Source: Ptychodera flava (Eukaryota > Hemichordata > Enteropneusta > Ptychoderidae). From it: 64,000 bases of DNA. Within the stretch, counting starts at the first letter, position 1. Every line of letters starts with the position of its first letter. Under the pieces are notes generated by a model. It saw only the letters and a list, made by a program, of their open reading frames with translations. It did no database searches and had not been told where the DNA came from. This document shows positions 10,901-29,290 of the stretch, piece after piece. The stretch spans positions 46,788,137 to 46,852,136 of the forward strand of contig NC_091928.1 in assembly GCF_041260155.1 (NCBI RefSeq), written 5' to 3'. The translations under genes were made by a program, and so were the position numbers.

Positions 10901-11846
10901 TCTTAGTAAGGTCGTCTCTGCCGATACATCGACAAAGGCAAAGGGTCTTAAGATCTTTGACCCGAACGTAATTTGAACTGAGATTAACATGTCAATACAC
11001 AAAACGTAAGTGCTCCTTGTTGACGGATTAAGAGGTCGGCCATGCTGGGTGGACCTTATACCTTGAAATATCCTTCCCAAGCACCCTTCGCAATGTGTGT
11101 ATTATTAATAGATAAACGCTGAATTGTGGGTAAATATTTGAAAATAGAGGTACATGCATGAGGTAGATGTATGACGCCCGCCACCGGTGTCCAGTGGCCC
11201 TTAAACTTGATTTATAGATAGCTGAAGCAGTACGTAATTTGCCGCGGCAGCCGGCCACAAAACACGAAAAAAAGGGTGACGCGCTGTTGTTCAAGTGACG
11301 CGCGCGCTGACCAGAAACATTCTTTTTTTTGCCTAAGAGAGAACAGAGCATGTCATTTTATGACTCATTACAATGGAAAGGTAGAAAGGTACCCCGTGCA
11401 GTGTCAGTATATTTGAAGCAATAGATCACTGTCAAATAACGCGACCAACTTCCATTTGCAAGATTTGTGATTCATGAGTATTAACGTCAATTCCTGCACC
11501 TTGCCAGTGTCTCAACTGAACATTTACAAGTGAGAGAGAGGAGGAGACTGATGGAATCGACCAAAGCAGAGCGCCGAAAAATCTGCTTTGACAACCCGCA
11601 TCGCGATAGCATCGCACTGTGAGGTCGATGTGCAAAGGCAGAGGTCGGTAGACGACTCGACCTACTTCCACTACGTAATTTGTATAAAACATGCTAAGAG
11701 ATCACAAGGGTTATTTCTCCAGAATATTGTTCAGCAATGTTTATTTCTACATGCCTCACCTTTGCCCCTTCCTGGAGAAATCTTTCAGCCAGTGCCCTTC
11801 CAATTCCGCCACAGCCACCAGTTATCATCGCAACTTTACCTTCCAT
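679..11846 (-). CDS. HPGD-like: Copy I: 15-PGDH-like short-chain dehydrogenase, type A, 5' part (exons 1-2)
   Basis: Minus-strand gene cut by the left window edge. Exon 1 (11760-11846) encodes the first Rossmann strand and glycine-rich cofactor loop (KVAMITGGCGGIG). Exon 2 (679-805) carries the second strand ending in Asp (SIIDIND), the acid that favours NAD over NADP in classical SDRs, and the CDV block that binds adenine. Both exons are open, have GT-AG borders and join in phase 0. Family knowledge: 15-PGDH oxidises the 15-hydroxyl of prostaglandins in the cytosol; the true substrate here is unknown. Intron 1 is about 10.9 kb because of three separate insertions that copies II and V lack at the same sites (1.83-7.85, 8.91-10.14, 10.43-11.33 kb). 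Exons 3-7 would lie left of base 1, so function cannot be judged. Confidence 0.72.
842..904 (+). repeat. (GA)n microsatellite upstream of copy I exon 2
   Basis: Reads (CT)n on the coding strand and ends 36 nt before the exon 2 acceptor. Confidence 0.95.
1160..1790. repeat. Degenerate ~160-180-bp tandem repeat array, copy I intron 1
   Basis: About four units marked by CTATAAATGCACAGATA, AAATTCCAAAATCAA and TTTCTTGTACACATA; unit spacing 158 and 180 bp where measured. Copy V has a longer array and copy II about one unit. Confidence 0.65.
1829..2120 (+). repeat. Interspersed repeat with CACGTGAGCA start and TGTCTG stretch
   Basis: Sequence order: TGCTCAC, CACGTGAGCA, (TG)n and TGTCTG, then GATATCTCAAGAACTGCTGA, CAAATTTGGT, GGGCGTGGCTTGGATATTAA. 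The same order occurs at 41256-41500. A dispersed repeat family of unknown class. Confidence 0.55.
2121..4370. other. No recognisable feature
   Basis: Only short unconvincing open frames (best 103 codons at 2282-2593, no domain seen). Part of the 6-kb insertion and absent from the sister units, so it may be transposon filler or captured host DNA. Confidence 0.4.
4492..7148. mobile_element. Non-autonomous TIR DNA transposon, long copy
   Basis: Ends are 34-bp inverted repeats matching at 31 positions (CATGAGAGAAAATGCC outside, AAGAGAGTTTGACCGGTT inside; the other end starts CATGCCGG). About 95% similar to the copy at 15845-18149, but with about 365 bp more (roughly 6481-6848). No transposase is visible. 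The interior holds a decayed Penelope-like reverse transcriptase on the minus strand. A 9-bp stem (CTACGCAG/CTGCGTAG) lies 50 bp from the right end. Only GGG is shared by the two flanks. Confidence 0.75.
5420..6231 (-). mobile_element. Decayed Penelope-like reverse transcriptase fragment
   Basis: Minus-strand frames hold KGRFFVIVNTNDYVLECERQ, MYENKHINQDTCKYLDP and YCLKIHKP, the order seen at the start of Penelope-like RTs (lysine-rich DKG-type start, then LPKIHKP). The frames are interrupted. It lies wholly inside the TIR transposon and appears in both copies, so it was captured before they spread. Confidence 0.5.
7860..8908. repeat. Type A unit, intron 1 segment shared by three copies
   Basis: Aligns with 24440-25500 and 43200-44050 (for example AAAGAATTCATTTGTCAACA, GGGCAAAACATCAAGG). 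Copy II has about 290 bp of different sequence at 24907-25200 in place of part of it. No exon or RNA seen. Confidence 0.6.
8909..10143 (+). mobile_element. L1/Tx1-like LINE, 3' end of ORF2 plus 3' UTR and poly(A)
   Basis: Translated frames give LREILWYNDNIK, RLRDIWNDD, HRGLVTGSLA and C-x2-C with EET and LEHILFECKH, the typical C-terminal zinc-knuckle end of L1/Tx1-type ORF2. In-frame stops at about 9077 and 9508 and a frameshift near 9600 break it. AATAAA at about 10115 and an A10 run precede the junction. Copies II and V carry the empty site (CTATACCGAAAATTATTTGC), so insertion followed duplication. Confidence 0.72.
10432..11332. mobile_element. ~0.9-kb insertion at a TTAA site, with short TIRs
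   Basis: Absent from copies II and V, which read CGTTA-AGAGA across the site. Copy I has TTAA at 10428-10431 on the left and CTAA at 11333-11336 on the right. Inside the ends lie inverted repeats AGAAATGTTTCTGGTCAG and CTGACCAGAAACATTCT. TTAA targets fit piggyBac- or Kolobok-type elements. Contains the 175-codon ORF on the minus strand and no transposase. Confidence 0.6.
10553..11080 (-). CDS. Unidentified 175-codon ORF inside the TTAA-flanked insertion
   Basis: The longest free-standing frame in the left half of the window, starting MGRIFQGIRSTQHG. It contains FAFVDVSAETTLLRLFHDLS, a beta-rich run (SIPISVTISALVKFGKYVTF) and a basic stretch GGARKKTWPKQRQ. No family recognised, no signal peptide or clear membrane segment. 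It lies wholly within a mobile insertion, so it could be captured host sequence, an exon fragment or chance; about one such frame in AT-rich DNA of this size is unusual but not proof. Confidence 0.3.
   Translation of the reverse strand: MGRIFQGIRSTQHGRPLNPSTRSTYVLCIDMLISVQITFGSKILRPFAFVDVSAETTLLRLFHDLSRGVLNTGDRFVLEPEYSDFPVESSVSTSMMGNFQSIPISVTISALVKFGKYVTFNLTGGAAFQLLMGGARKKTWPKQRQLDRPNARYKLHNDIVQWLQGQCDYICDYID
11337..11759. repeat. Type A intron 1 segment next to exon 1, conserved in three copies
   Basis: Aligns with 25785-26186 and 44605-45021. A minus-strand frame of 86 codons (11432-11692) stays open in copies I and V, but similarity is explained by duplication and no domain is seen. Confidence 0.5.
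11760..11846 (-). CDS. Copy I exon 1
   Basis: 29 codons from ATG (MEGK) to AAAG followed by GTGAGG donor. The reading frame stays open upstream to an earlier ATG at 11885, so a start 13 codons earlier is possible. The inner ATG was chosen because the family begins only a few residues before GKVA. Confidence 0.75.
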
Positions 11847-11889
11847 GTTGCTTTCAATAGAAGTCAAATTAAGCATGTATGTCAAGTTT

Positions 11890-13030
11890 AGGGTCTTGTC
11901 AGTTTCTTCAGTCGGGGGGATTCAGGGGAGGTCACCCTATTTTGACTTTGGAGATGGGGTAAAATGCTCAATAGTGGGGAGGTCAGTGTGTTTTAATGAA
12001 GGCAAGGCTCAAACTTTCATAGGTGTATCATACCTGCCAAGAATTGCAACAAATGGTTTCAGTTATCAGCGCGCCCTTTGGGCACGTAACTGCAATGCAT
12101 CTGAGATATACGTCAGAGATATCTGGATGTTTGTAAAACTGAAAGTCCGTTCTGCAAAGCGTACTAATCATTATGGAATCTACAGGGCATGCACAAAGCA
12201 TGATAACAGCCCGATCCTTTACTAATTTCTCTATGAGAACTAAGAATGAGAAGCAAGTGACATGCGGTAATTTTTCACAATACAGTGATTCAGCAAGATA
12301 TTATAGAAAAAGAAAATAACGACATATTTTTAATTCTTACCGTTTACTCAATGAGTAAAATGATAGTTATCAAAAGGCAGCTTTTGTTATTATAAAATGT
12401 GCTTTTATGGTTTCAACGATAAAAAGGTCCTATAAGACACTGTTCACATCAGATTTGCCAATTATGAAAATAACTCTCTAGGGCTTGTCGGATTTGATTA
12501 GAACCGAGCAAAACATTTTTCTTGGCTCCTGTCCATTGTATTTTGTAAATAGTGTATACTACTTTGTTAATACTACTGCTGGTGAGAGTTTCCTTGATAG
12601 TTTCTTAGCCTGTCATTAAAAAGGTATAATATAGGAACACTGAAATTCATATTCAATACCTTGGAAGCTAGAACAATGACAACTATTGAAGTACAGTTTC
12701 AGAGAAGTGAAATAATGCATTAGTGTCACTGAAAATAAACGTTTATACCTAAATTATCATGAAAACATAGAGATAGACTTAGTTGTCATTTGAGGGGGGA
12801 GTAGCTAAAATTGATGACAATACAACTGTCTTGTCATTTTTTGTTCTGTACTAAACATTAATAACATTGTCGTGTACTCTCTGAACCATTTCACTCTTAT
12901 TTTCCTCTGTAGAGGTCTCCAGTGATCGTTAACTTTTTTGAAATAGCCTACAGGGAGTTTTTATTCTTGACCAATTCATGTTAGGCAATTTATTTCCTTT
13001 GAATTATACTGATTATTGGACCTATGGGTC
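11890..13030. other. 5' flank of copy I, shared with copies II and V
   Basis: Upstream of exon 1 on the coding strand. Aligns with 26320-27440 and in part with 45150-45640. The promoter should lie here, but no convincing TATA box or initiator could be singled out. Confidence 0.4.

Positions 13031-13033
<3 letters not shown>

Positions 13034-13126
<93 letters not shown>
13034..13126 (+). repeat. (TA)n microsatellite
   Basis: About 46 units in the 5' flank of copy I. Confidence 0.95.
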
Positions 13127-13129
<3 letters not shown>

Positions 13130-13149
13130 AGCATAATGCTAAGTTAATA

Positions 13150-13690
13150 ATCTAAATTTGTTTCAAAATGTCGTCATCAAAAGGTTGGAATGGGATCACG
13201 CACTTTTGGGTGTCCGCAAGAAAATCCACCTCCGGGTCGAAGAAACTATGCAGCCCCTTAACTGTCATATATAGACATGGCTGCCGTGGAGATTAATCGC
13301 GCTTTGGTCAGGGGTCAGAGCCCCAGAACCGATTCTAACCAACCCATAGGCTTCATCAGTAGTATATCACAACGATTGAAATCGACCTTTTACCCACTGT
13401 ATGATTGGCTATATACGACTCATTCTGTACTCATGCGTACTACCTCCACGATTACAACGTATTTTCTACCATTTTCTGCATTTTGCCGTGCACCATGGGC
13501 GGTTTCTGCTCGAATATGAACTTTGACCCCCAACGTACGAGTGTCACGTTCCCACAAATGTTTGTTTACGATGATATCCACGTGATAGCTAAGCTGACCC
13601 AAGCTGTCAGCATGCATGTAGATGTTATGCCAAGTTGAGAGGTGGCTAAAGTATGTCTGTTGGAGGTCATGCTGAAAATTTTACAAAATA
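13150..13690. repeat. Conserved 5'-flank block of type A units
   Basis: Matches 28050-28485 and 46495-46915 plus 47400-47490 (GGTCAGGGGTCAGAGCCCCA, ACCTTTTACCCACTGTATGA). Copies II and V carry about 470 bp more after the GTGATAGCT/GATATCTAT point, which includes a foldback element. Confidence 0.5.
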
Positions 13691-13699
13691 AACAAAGGA

Positions 13700-15430
13700 T
13701 TGGTATTACCGATTGAAGTCTCAATATAGCCAATGAATTGATGTAATTGACGGAACCGAAGTCAGATACTAGTATATAAGGCGAGAATCATTTGATTGCT
13801 AGGGACGGGTTAGAGGATTATTGAAAAAAATATTTCAGTAATGTCTTAATGTCCAGTAATGACAGAAAACAGAAAGAATATTGCTGCCACAGTGGCGGGA
13901 AAAATTGCTTCCATACCAATTTCTTCAAGCCCCCTCCCCCGAAATCAAATCGTTCTCCCCTAGTATATGCAATCGTCTGTAAAGGAACATCGTCTGTAAG
14001 ACTGCATTCACAAACACTGGTTGGGGAGGGGGTTGAGGAATAGGGGTGTGGAAATTCTTGTGTTAATGGGGGACTTGAAAGCGTTGCTACGCGTATGAGG
14101 GGGATCTGAAAATATTTTGGTACCCTATTAATGTTTACATTATTTGTAGATTCCATGGAAACTTATATAAAATTTTAATGTCATATAATGGTTCTAACGT
14201 TTGTAATAATTATAATCTGGAACCATTTCGTCGCATTTCATGACTTTCATTTGGAAAAAATCTAAAAATGTATGAACGCCATTGAATTTTCCTGAGACAA
14301 AACAGCAAGTAGGTCTCGTGGCAAAAGTTGCAACGTTTGATGATTCTTAAATTTGAGTGTTCAATGAACAAATCTACCAAAATGTATGCCAAAACAAATA
14401 ATGATAAATCATAGTACATTTCTATCGCATCTTGAAATCATTAAGTTTTTTGCATTACTGCTTTGCGTGCGTTTTGCTGCTTTGATCCATATAGCGTTGA
14501 CGTTCATAGTAAAATCAGAGACACCTGTCATCTCCAGGGATGATTGACAATACGAGCTACTACAGTTATGCGAGTTCTCCTAATATTTCGTCCACACAGT
14601 GGGACAAGAACAGAGTCCGCCAAAAACCATGGCTGCATTGGCGGACATTTTACGCCGTTGCCTGTATGATACACACTGATACTCGGTAAGAGAATAAGAC
14701 CCATCTGACATTACCACTTGCAACTTACGTAAAATTTTGCATTTTCGTAATACACAGCGTGTGCACGTGGAGGGAGTGCCTTCACTTTTTGCTCTCGTGG
14801 CGTAAATTGAGGCTCGATCGATTCAGATTATTGTCAAACACGAATCATACAGGAATTTCTCGGACCGCCCTCACCCTCCTTTCCCCGAGTACCGAATGCA
14901 GACTCATAACAAAACGCTTTCCGAAAAGTTGATCGATCTGAAGTGAATTCGGCGGACATCGTGCAAGGCGCTCGATACATATATTAAACGCATAACATGT
15001 GTAAACGTCTGTGCTTTCTTAAAGTCGACAGGTCAGCAGATTAAGCGATTACTGTGTTGACTTTTAAAGTAAATCGATCACAATATTACAGCGGTAATAT
15101 TAGACCTAAAATACAGCGACAATTATGTTCAGTATATAGCGATTAAATAATGAGGTTTAGGTTCATTAGTATGGTACAGTCAATGTTTTTCTTGCTCCCT
15201 GATTTTGAGACATGTCTATTGTTTGTACTAATCTGATTAGTTAGAATAAGTTATGATATAGAAACTGGATTGGTCGCTTTCTGTTTGCTCTGTTCTTTGT
15301 CTAGACTTTTTTCATAATTTAGTCCTGAGGAAAGTCATACAGTACAACCGACAAAGACAGAGCATATTATCTTTACATTATTCGTCAACTTGTAGCTTGT
15401 CATTTTCGCACTGAACATCTTTTCATTTAA
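13700..15430. other. No recognisable feature
   Basis: Unique within the window. Open frames up to 112 codons lack any family likeness. No tRNA, repeat array or splice-linked exon seen. Confidence 0.35.
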
Positions 15431-15568
15431 GCAATAAAGCACACCCAGCGATGGTATACCACGAGATTTTGACCAGTTCACGACATATATGCACTCGCTA
15501 TCGCTTGCATATATGAATTGAACTGGTCAAAATCTCGTGGTATACCGTCGCTTGGTGTGATTTATTGC
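15431..15568. repeat. Near-perfect 138-bp foldback (hairpin) repeat
   Basis: Starts GCAATAAAGCACACC and ends GGTGTGATTTATTGC. Arms of about 60 bp contain GGTATACCACGAGATTTTGA and its reverse complement; the loop is CACTCGCTATCGCTT. Arms differ at only a few bases. Confidence 0.75.
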
Positions 15569-15844
15569 TATTATATCATAACAGTGTATTGAAATTCTGG
15601 CTTGGAACGTCATAAACGGATTTTTGCTCAAGCTGAGAGCTCGCGCGTTTGCCAGCCGTGGTATATCGCCAATATACCAAGGTTCTTTTCGCGTCTCGAC
15701 CAATCAGATCGCTGCATTTGCACCATCAATATACTGGTATGATGTAATTATATTTAGAAATATAATACTATGTTAACGCATTGGCGAAAAAATTACGACG
15801 CATGGCAATAAATGATTATCAAACATAAGAATAAAATTTAAGAG

Positions 15845-18149
15845 CATGAGAGAAAATGCCAAGAGAGTTTGACCGGTTGACCTCGCTGTTAATTTTATGC
15901 AGGAAATTACAATAACAATGCTTGGTCGAATGACGCAGTGCCTTGAGGGTGGGATCACCAGTGGTATATGGGGAGGAGTACCTTCCCGATGGTGATAAGT
16001 GGTGCAGATTACCGTCGCCTAGGTGACTGGCGTATACGCGTGCCAAAAGACACCTATGGTTGATTTCCTGTTGACCAGTCGGATGGCAGAGTTGCAAATA
16101 CCTGGACTGAACCATTTGGTTTTTTGTGGGTGTCGGTGGTACTTTGACATTATAAGTAAAGATGCACATATATTGAGTTTATTGTCTTGTTTATGAGCGG
16201 CCAGTATTTCCAACAGCATAAATTATGTGCATTTGCCCTTGAAGGAATAAATAATTTTCGAATAAAACATCGCGAATGTAACTACATTCCTTAAGCTCGA
16301 CGTACACTTAAGTGCCCCAAAGAACCATGAAATCGCCCGACTTTCGATTGAAGAGATGAGTTTTGCCAAACCGCGTATACAGAAAAAGTGGCAGATGACT
16401 TTATTTTTAGAATCATAGACAGTATAGCGAGATGTAAAAAATGTGAAACAGGCTCCCCACCTAACTATCCTAAATGTTTTTGTGTCGAGTTTGTGTTTGA
16501 TTCGTTTCGAAAATGTGTTCCTACATTCTTATCCGATTGTTTGTGTTAATGAAATGTTTGTTTCGCTTTGGATATTTGTAGAGAAGTTTGGATTAGTGTG
16601 TACGGTAATGTTTTGTTTGTGTGGGGAAAGCTTATGGTGAGACGCAGCCGGACCTATGTTGTTACAAAAGTTGATAGAGTCGCCCTTTGACGCTTGCGTT
16701 TCGAAACCCGAGTGTGGTTTCTCATCAGTCGCAGTGTAGATTCTTTCCTTAGTTTGTGTTTGTGAAAATTTATTTTAATGCATTTTAGTGGTCTTGCTTT
16801 CCGATTAGCGAGGCAAGTATATTAATTTTGGTCACGTTGTGAGTCCGTTTGGTGGTTTGGTTTGTTTGTTCTATATTTCTTTACTTCGGTAAATTTTGTT
16901 TTGACTGGTGTGTCTTTTAGATTTTTGCGGAGGTTTGTGAATTTTTAGGCAATAAGTACCACTGCGGGGTACGGATTTTATGTTTATTGGATCAAGATAC
17001 TTACAAGTATCCTGGTTGATGTGCTTGTTCTCGTACATTTTAATTAATAGTTCGTTTACTTTGTTTACTGTTTGTTCTGGCTTGTTGTGTATAATACTGA
17101 GTGTTACGTAATTGCCTTTCGCATTCGAGTACGTAATCGTTTGTGTTGACAATAACGAAAAACCGACCCTTGTCGAAGGGTTATTTTCCCAAAATTTGTC
17201 CAATGTTTGCAAGCTGGTTTATCGCGATTCTTTTGGCACGCGACATGTTTTGTTTCCTTGTTTGAAAGGGTATCTCTAGAAGTGCGAGTTTAGAAGCTTC
17301 AGATAGCTTTCAAGTTTTTGTTTTTTTGTTGTTCGTGGAGTCCAATTTGACTTTCTTTGAATTGGTGTTGTTGCGATTGTTTGTGTCTCACGATGTAGCG
17401 TAGTCACATTATACGACTTTATTGTTGAAATCCTGAGGTGGTTTTATTCTGTTTGGTTTTGTTGGTGTCCGAATGAATTTTAAGGCTTTTGCCTAGTACT
17501 ATTTTCGGAGTTTCATAGTTTGAGCGATGATAGGTTGTTGTTGAATTTCATGTTGTTGTCGGCTTTTCTTCGGAAATAGCTGATTTATTTCCACGGCCAT
17601 GTTTTCTGTTACGTTACTGTGATTGTTTATTTTGTATTTAATGTTGTGTTTCAGTTGTTTGATATGTGTACGATTTTTGTTATTTCTTTTAAGTGTTTGT
17701 GTGTTCTATGTCATTTTATCGTATTTTTTGGTAGTTCCCTTTTTGGAGTATTTGGTGGCCCTGAAAAGGGCCGCTTGGTATGGGTTTTTGTTAGCGCTTG
17801 GCGCGTTTGTTTTGGCGATGAGCCTAGCTTTTTTATGCTTCTTTTCGCCGAAATACACGCGTTCCTACGTTGTGCCCACCTGGGCCACGCGATTAAAATA
17901 TGACTGATACTGCTGGATAGTGTTAATTGGGTCGGTAAACAGTCAATTAATAGTTTAATTGACTACCTGGGTGATTGGCAGGTCGTGTCCAACGACGCAT
18001 ATGCAAAGCAGGCCAAAAGACAAAAGCCCCCAAAGTTATTGACAGCTGGCCAGGGGTCACCATGAATACGTAATGAAGCTTCACTACGCAGAAACTGCGT
18101 AGTCAAGCCCTTCTTAACCGGTCAAACTCTCTTGGCATTTTCCGGCATG
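15845..18149. mobile_element. Non-autonomous TIR DNA transposon, short copy
   Basis: Same 34-bp inverted ends as the copy at 4492-7148, and flanked on both sides by TAAGAG (15839-15844 and 18150-18155), a 6-bp target duplication. Lacks about 365 bp present in the long copy. Carries the same decayed Penelope-like RT piece, here with EQTVNKVNELLIKMYENKHI and PRSGTYCLKIHKPPQ in one frame. Confidence 0.78.
16860..17580 (-). mobile_element. Decayed Penelope-like reverse transcriptase fragment, second copy
   Basis: 113-codon minus-strand frame at 16871-17212 contains NELLIKMYENKHINQDTCKY and YCLKIHKPPQ. A little less broken than the copy at 5.4-6.2 kb. Confidence 0.5.
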
Positions 18150-18433
18150 TAAGAGCATTTGTGAGGAACAAACAATTCTACAAAATGGCGGAAACGTTCA
18201 GAATGGTGATACCAAGGCGCATGCTTTTTTCAGTTATTGCTGTTCATTTTTTCTAGTTTCCCATTTCATTCTTCAGTGATTAATCATCATATGTTTCTAT
18301 CTTTTTGTCTGATTTTCTTTTTCCTTTTTTGTCTTTAAATATTACTGAATTGAATTGATTTGATATCTAATCTTCTGTACAGGAAAACTCATTTGAATAA
18401 TCAAATCGTCGTCTTCTTATCTTTCTTCTCCTT

Positions 18434-26273
<7,840 letters not shown>

Positions 26274-27858
26274 GTTGCCGTCAATAGTATTCAAATTAAG
26301 CATATATGTCAACCTTAAGGGTTTGTCAATTGCTTTTGCCGGGGGCGCGAGGATTCAGGGGAGGTCACCCTATTTTGACTTCGGAGATGAGGTAAAATGC
26401 TCAATAGCGGCGAGGTCCGTGTCTTTTAATGAAAGCAAGGCTCAAACTTTCATACGTGCATCATACCTGTCATGAATTGCAACATATAGTTGCAGTTATC
26501 GGCGCGCCCTTTTAGCGCGTAACTGCAATACATCTGAGTTATACATCAGAAATATCTGGATGTTTGCAAAATTGAAAGTGTGTTTTGAAAAGCGTACTAA
26601 TCATTATGAAATCTACAGGTCATGCACAAAGCATGATAACAACCTGATCCTCTGGTATTTTTTCTATGAGAACTCATCAAGACAAGCAAATGACATGCAG
26701 TAATTTTTCACAATACAGTGATTCGGCGAAATATTTAAGAAAAAGAAAAATGGCGAGATATTTTTAATTCTCACCGTTTACTCCATGAGTAAAATGATAG
26801 TTATTATTAACTGTGCTTTTATGGTTTGAACGATAAAAAAGTACAAGATACTGTTCACATCAGATTTTGCAACCCTAGTGAAAATAACTCTCTGGAGCTT
26901 GTCAGATGTATTTAAAACCGAGTAAAAACATTTTTCTTTGCTCCTGTCCATTGTTTTGGTATGGTGTGATAGTATTTTGTTAATACTACTAGTAGTGATT
27001 GTTTCCTTCGTGATAGTTTCTTAGTCAGTCATTCAAAAGGTATATAGGAACATTAAAATTCATATTCAATATCTTTGAAGCTGGAACAAGGACAATTATA
27101 GAACTACAGTTTCAGAGAAGCAAAATAATTCATACATTGTCACTGAAAATAAACGGTTACCCCTAAATTATCACGAAAACACAGAGATAAACTTAGTTGT
27201 CATTTGAGGGTGGAGTAGCTAAAATTAATGACAGTTCAACTCTCTTGTCATTTTAGGTTATTTATTAAACATAATCATGTTGTCGTGTACATTCTGAACC
27301 ATTTCACTCCATGTTTCCTCTTTAGAGGTCTACAGTGATCGTTAAGCTTGTTGAAATAGCCTACAGAGGGTTTTATTCTTGAGCAATTCAGATTCTGCAA
27401 TTTACTTACCTTTAATGATACTGATTATTGGACCTATGTGTTTATTTGATACATATGCATAATGCTATGAGACACACTTAAGTCTTGACATTTCCATTAC
27501 AAAAATTATGAAAAATTTGTCAAAAAGATACAGCTAGCTAAGCTTTACCCACAAATAAAGAAAATCAGACTATCAGTGAGCCAATCCTTGGTTAAAACTA
27601 ACATAATGGCAGGGAATTGCCCTATTACCCACTGAAGTTCTTGATTTACTCCTGTTACTGCTGTTCTCTCTTTTATATTAGTGATTGACATCGCGGATAC
27701 AACAGCAAAACCTCTGGACATCTGGTTATGCATACGAAGTATGCATTAAACACACAGGTCATTCAAAATACTGCAGTCACACTTTTAAAATTAAAAAAAA
27801 TTAATTCCTTTACTACGACATGTCAACAATGTCAGCAAAACAGAATGATAGAATGTTT

Positions 27859-27975
<117 letters not shown>

Positions 27976-28681
27976 GTATTCCTTGTCTGTTTGAAAGCTG
28001 CAGTCACATAATCAACGCTGACAATTCTACGCTATTAAAACAAATAATCTAAATTGGTTCCAAAACGTCGTCATCAAAAGGTTGGAAGGGGTCAAGCACT
28101 TTTTGGTGCCAACAAGAAAATCAAGCCCCCGGCCGAAGAAACTATGCAGTCCCTTAGCTTTGAATAGGCATAGGTGCCGTGGAAATCAATCGCGCTTTCG
28201 TCAGGGGTCAGAGCCCCAGAACCAATTCTAGCCGACCCATAGGCTTCATCAGTAGTATATCACAACGATTGAAATCGACCTTTTACCCACTGTATGATTG
28301 GCTATAAACGACTCATTCTGTACTCATGCGTACTACCTCCACGATTACAACGTATTTTCTACCATTTTCTGCATTTTGCCGCACACCATGGACGGTTTCT
28401 GCTCGAATATGAACTTTTGACCTCCAACGTACGAGTGTCACGTCTTTCCCACAAATGTTTGTATACGATGATATCCACGTGATAGCTAGCGTTCCTCGTA
28501 TTGTCAAGGCTCAGAAATATCTTATATAACCTTGTAAGTATCATATATGTTACATATTGAATCAAGCTGTAACCCTTGATGCTTATAGATCCACGTTACC
28601 TGCTATAGGCCTCCCTTGCACCACACAGTCCTGCCACGCAGAACTATTATAGAAACAGGTACTAAAGGTATGCATACCGTA

Positions 28682-28870
28682 TAGACACTTTCAGATTTTT
28701 ATTTTTTTCTAAGTTATAGAAGTCCCGATCCCCAATAAAGTATATATTTTCTGAAAGCCCTGATATTGGCAAATCTGACCGTGCACGGTACACAGTCATT
28801 ATTTGCATAATAGTCACGTGACGTGCGTTTTGCTGAACCTTCCAAAAATCGGGGTTTCCTCCCTTTAGCA
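28682..28870. repeat. Foldback MITE, single arm
   Basis: Begins TAGACACTTTCAGATTTTTA and carries CCCCAATAAAGTATA, TCTGACCGTGCACGGTA and AGTCACGTGAC; related to 32779-33410, 47134-47355 and 49530-50155. Confidence 0.5.
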
Positions 28871-28879
28871 AACACGCTG

Positions 28880-29290
28880 CATAATTTCCGATTGAATAAA
28901 ATTGAGTGGTAAGTACGAATTTTCGCTCCTGTTGTGGCAACGTCGATCGAGACCCTATGATACTTTGATAATGGTTTTATATTACAGTGACAGACCAAGA
29001 AGATTTTGAATGAAATACAGGTGCTTTCATTTGAATGATGTTGTCTTTTCCAATATCACCCGTCCTGAGGATGTATCACAGTAAGGAAATAATGGGAACC
29101 TCTGATCAACATGCAACAATTAAATTTCATGGGGGTGGGGTGTGCAAAACCTTAAAGAATTAAACTTTTTATCAGACATTGAACTTTTGATGTCACCTCT
29201 TAGTACGCTGTTTATACCTGTATACGAGATTATATGATAGCGCAAACCTAAGGTTTTTCTATCCCCCTTGCAACTGCTGGTTGCGCACCC
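28880..29290. repeat. Sliver of a further type A unit (intron 2 piece)
   Basis: Matches 1-260 and 22550-22870 (TACAGGTGCTTTCATTTGAA, GACATTGAACTTTTGATGTC) and stops abruptly at TGGTTGCGCAC. Evidence for a deleted extra copy. Confidence 0.65.

Noticed and set aside
11432-11692. 86-codon minus-strand frame as an alternative exon after exon 1
   Set aside because: Open in copies I and V, but no acceptor/donor pair with suitable phase was evident and similarity follows from duplication.
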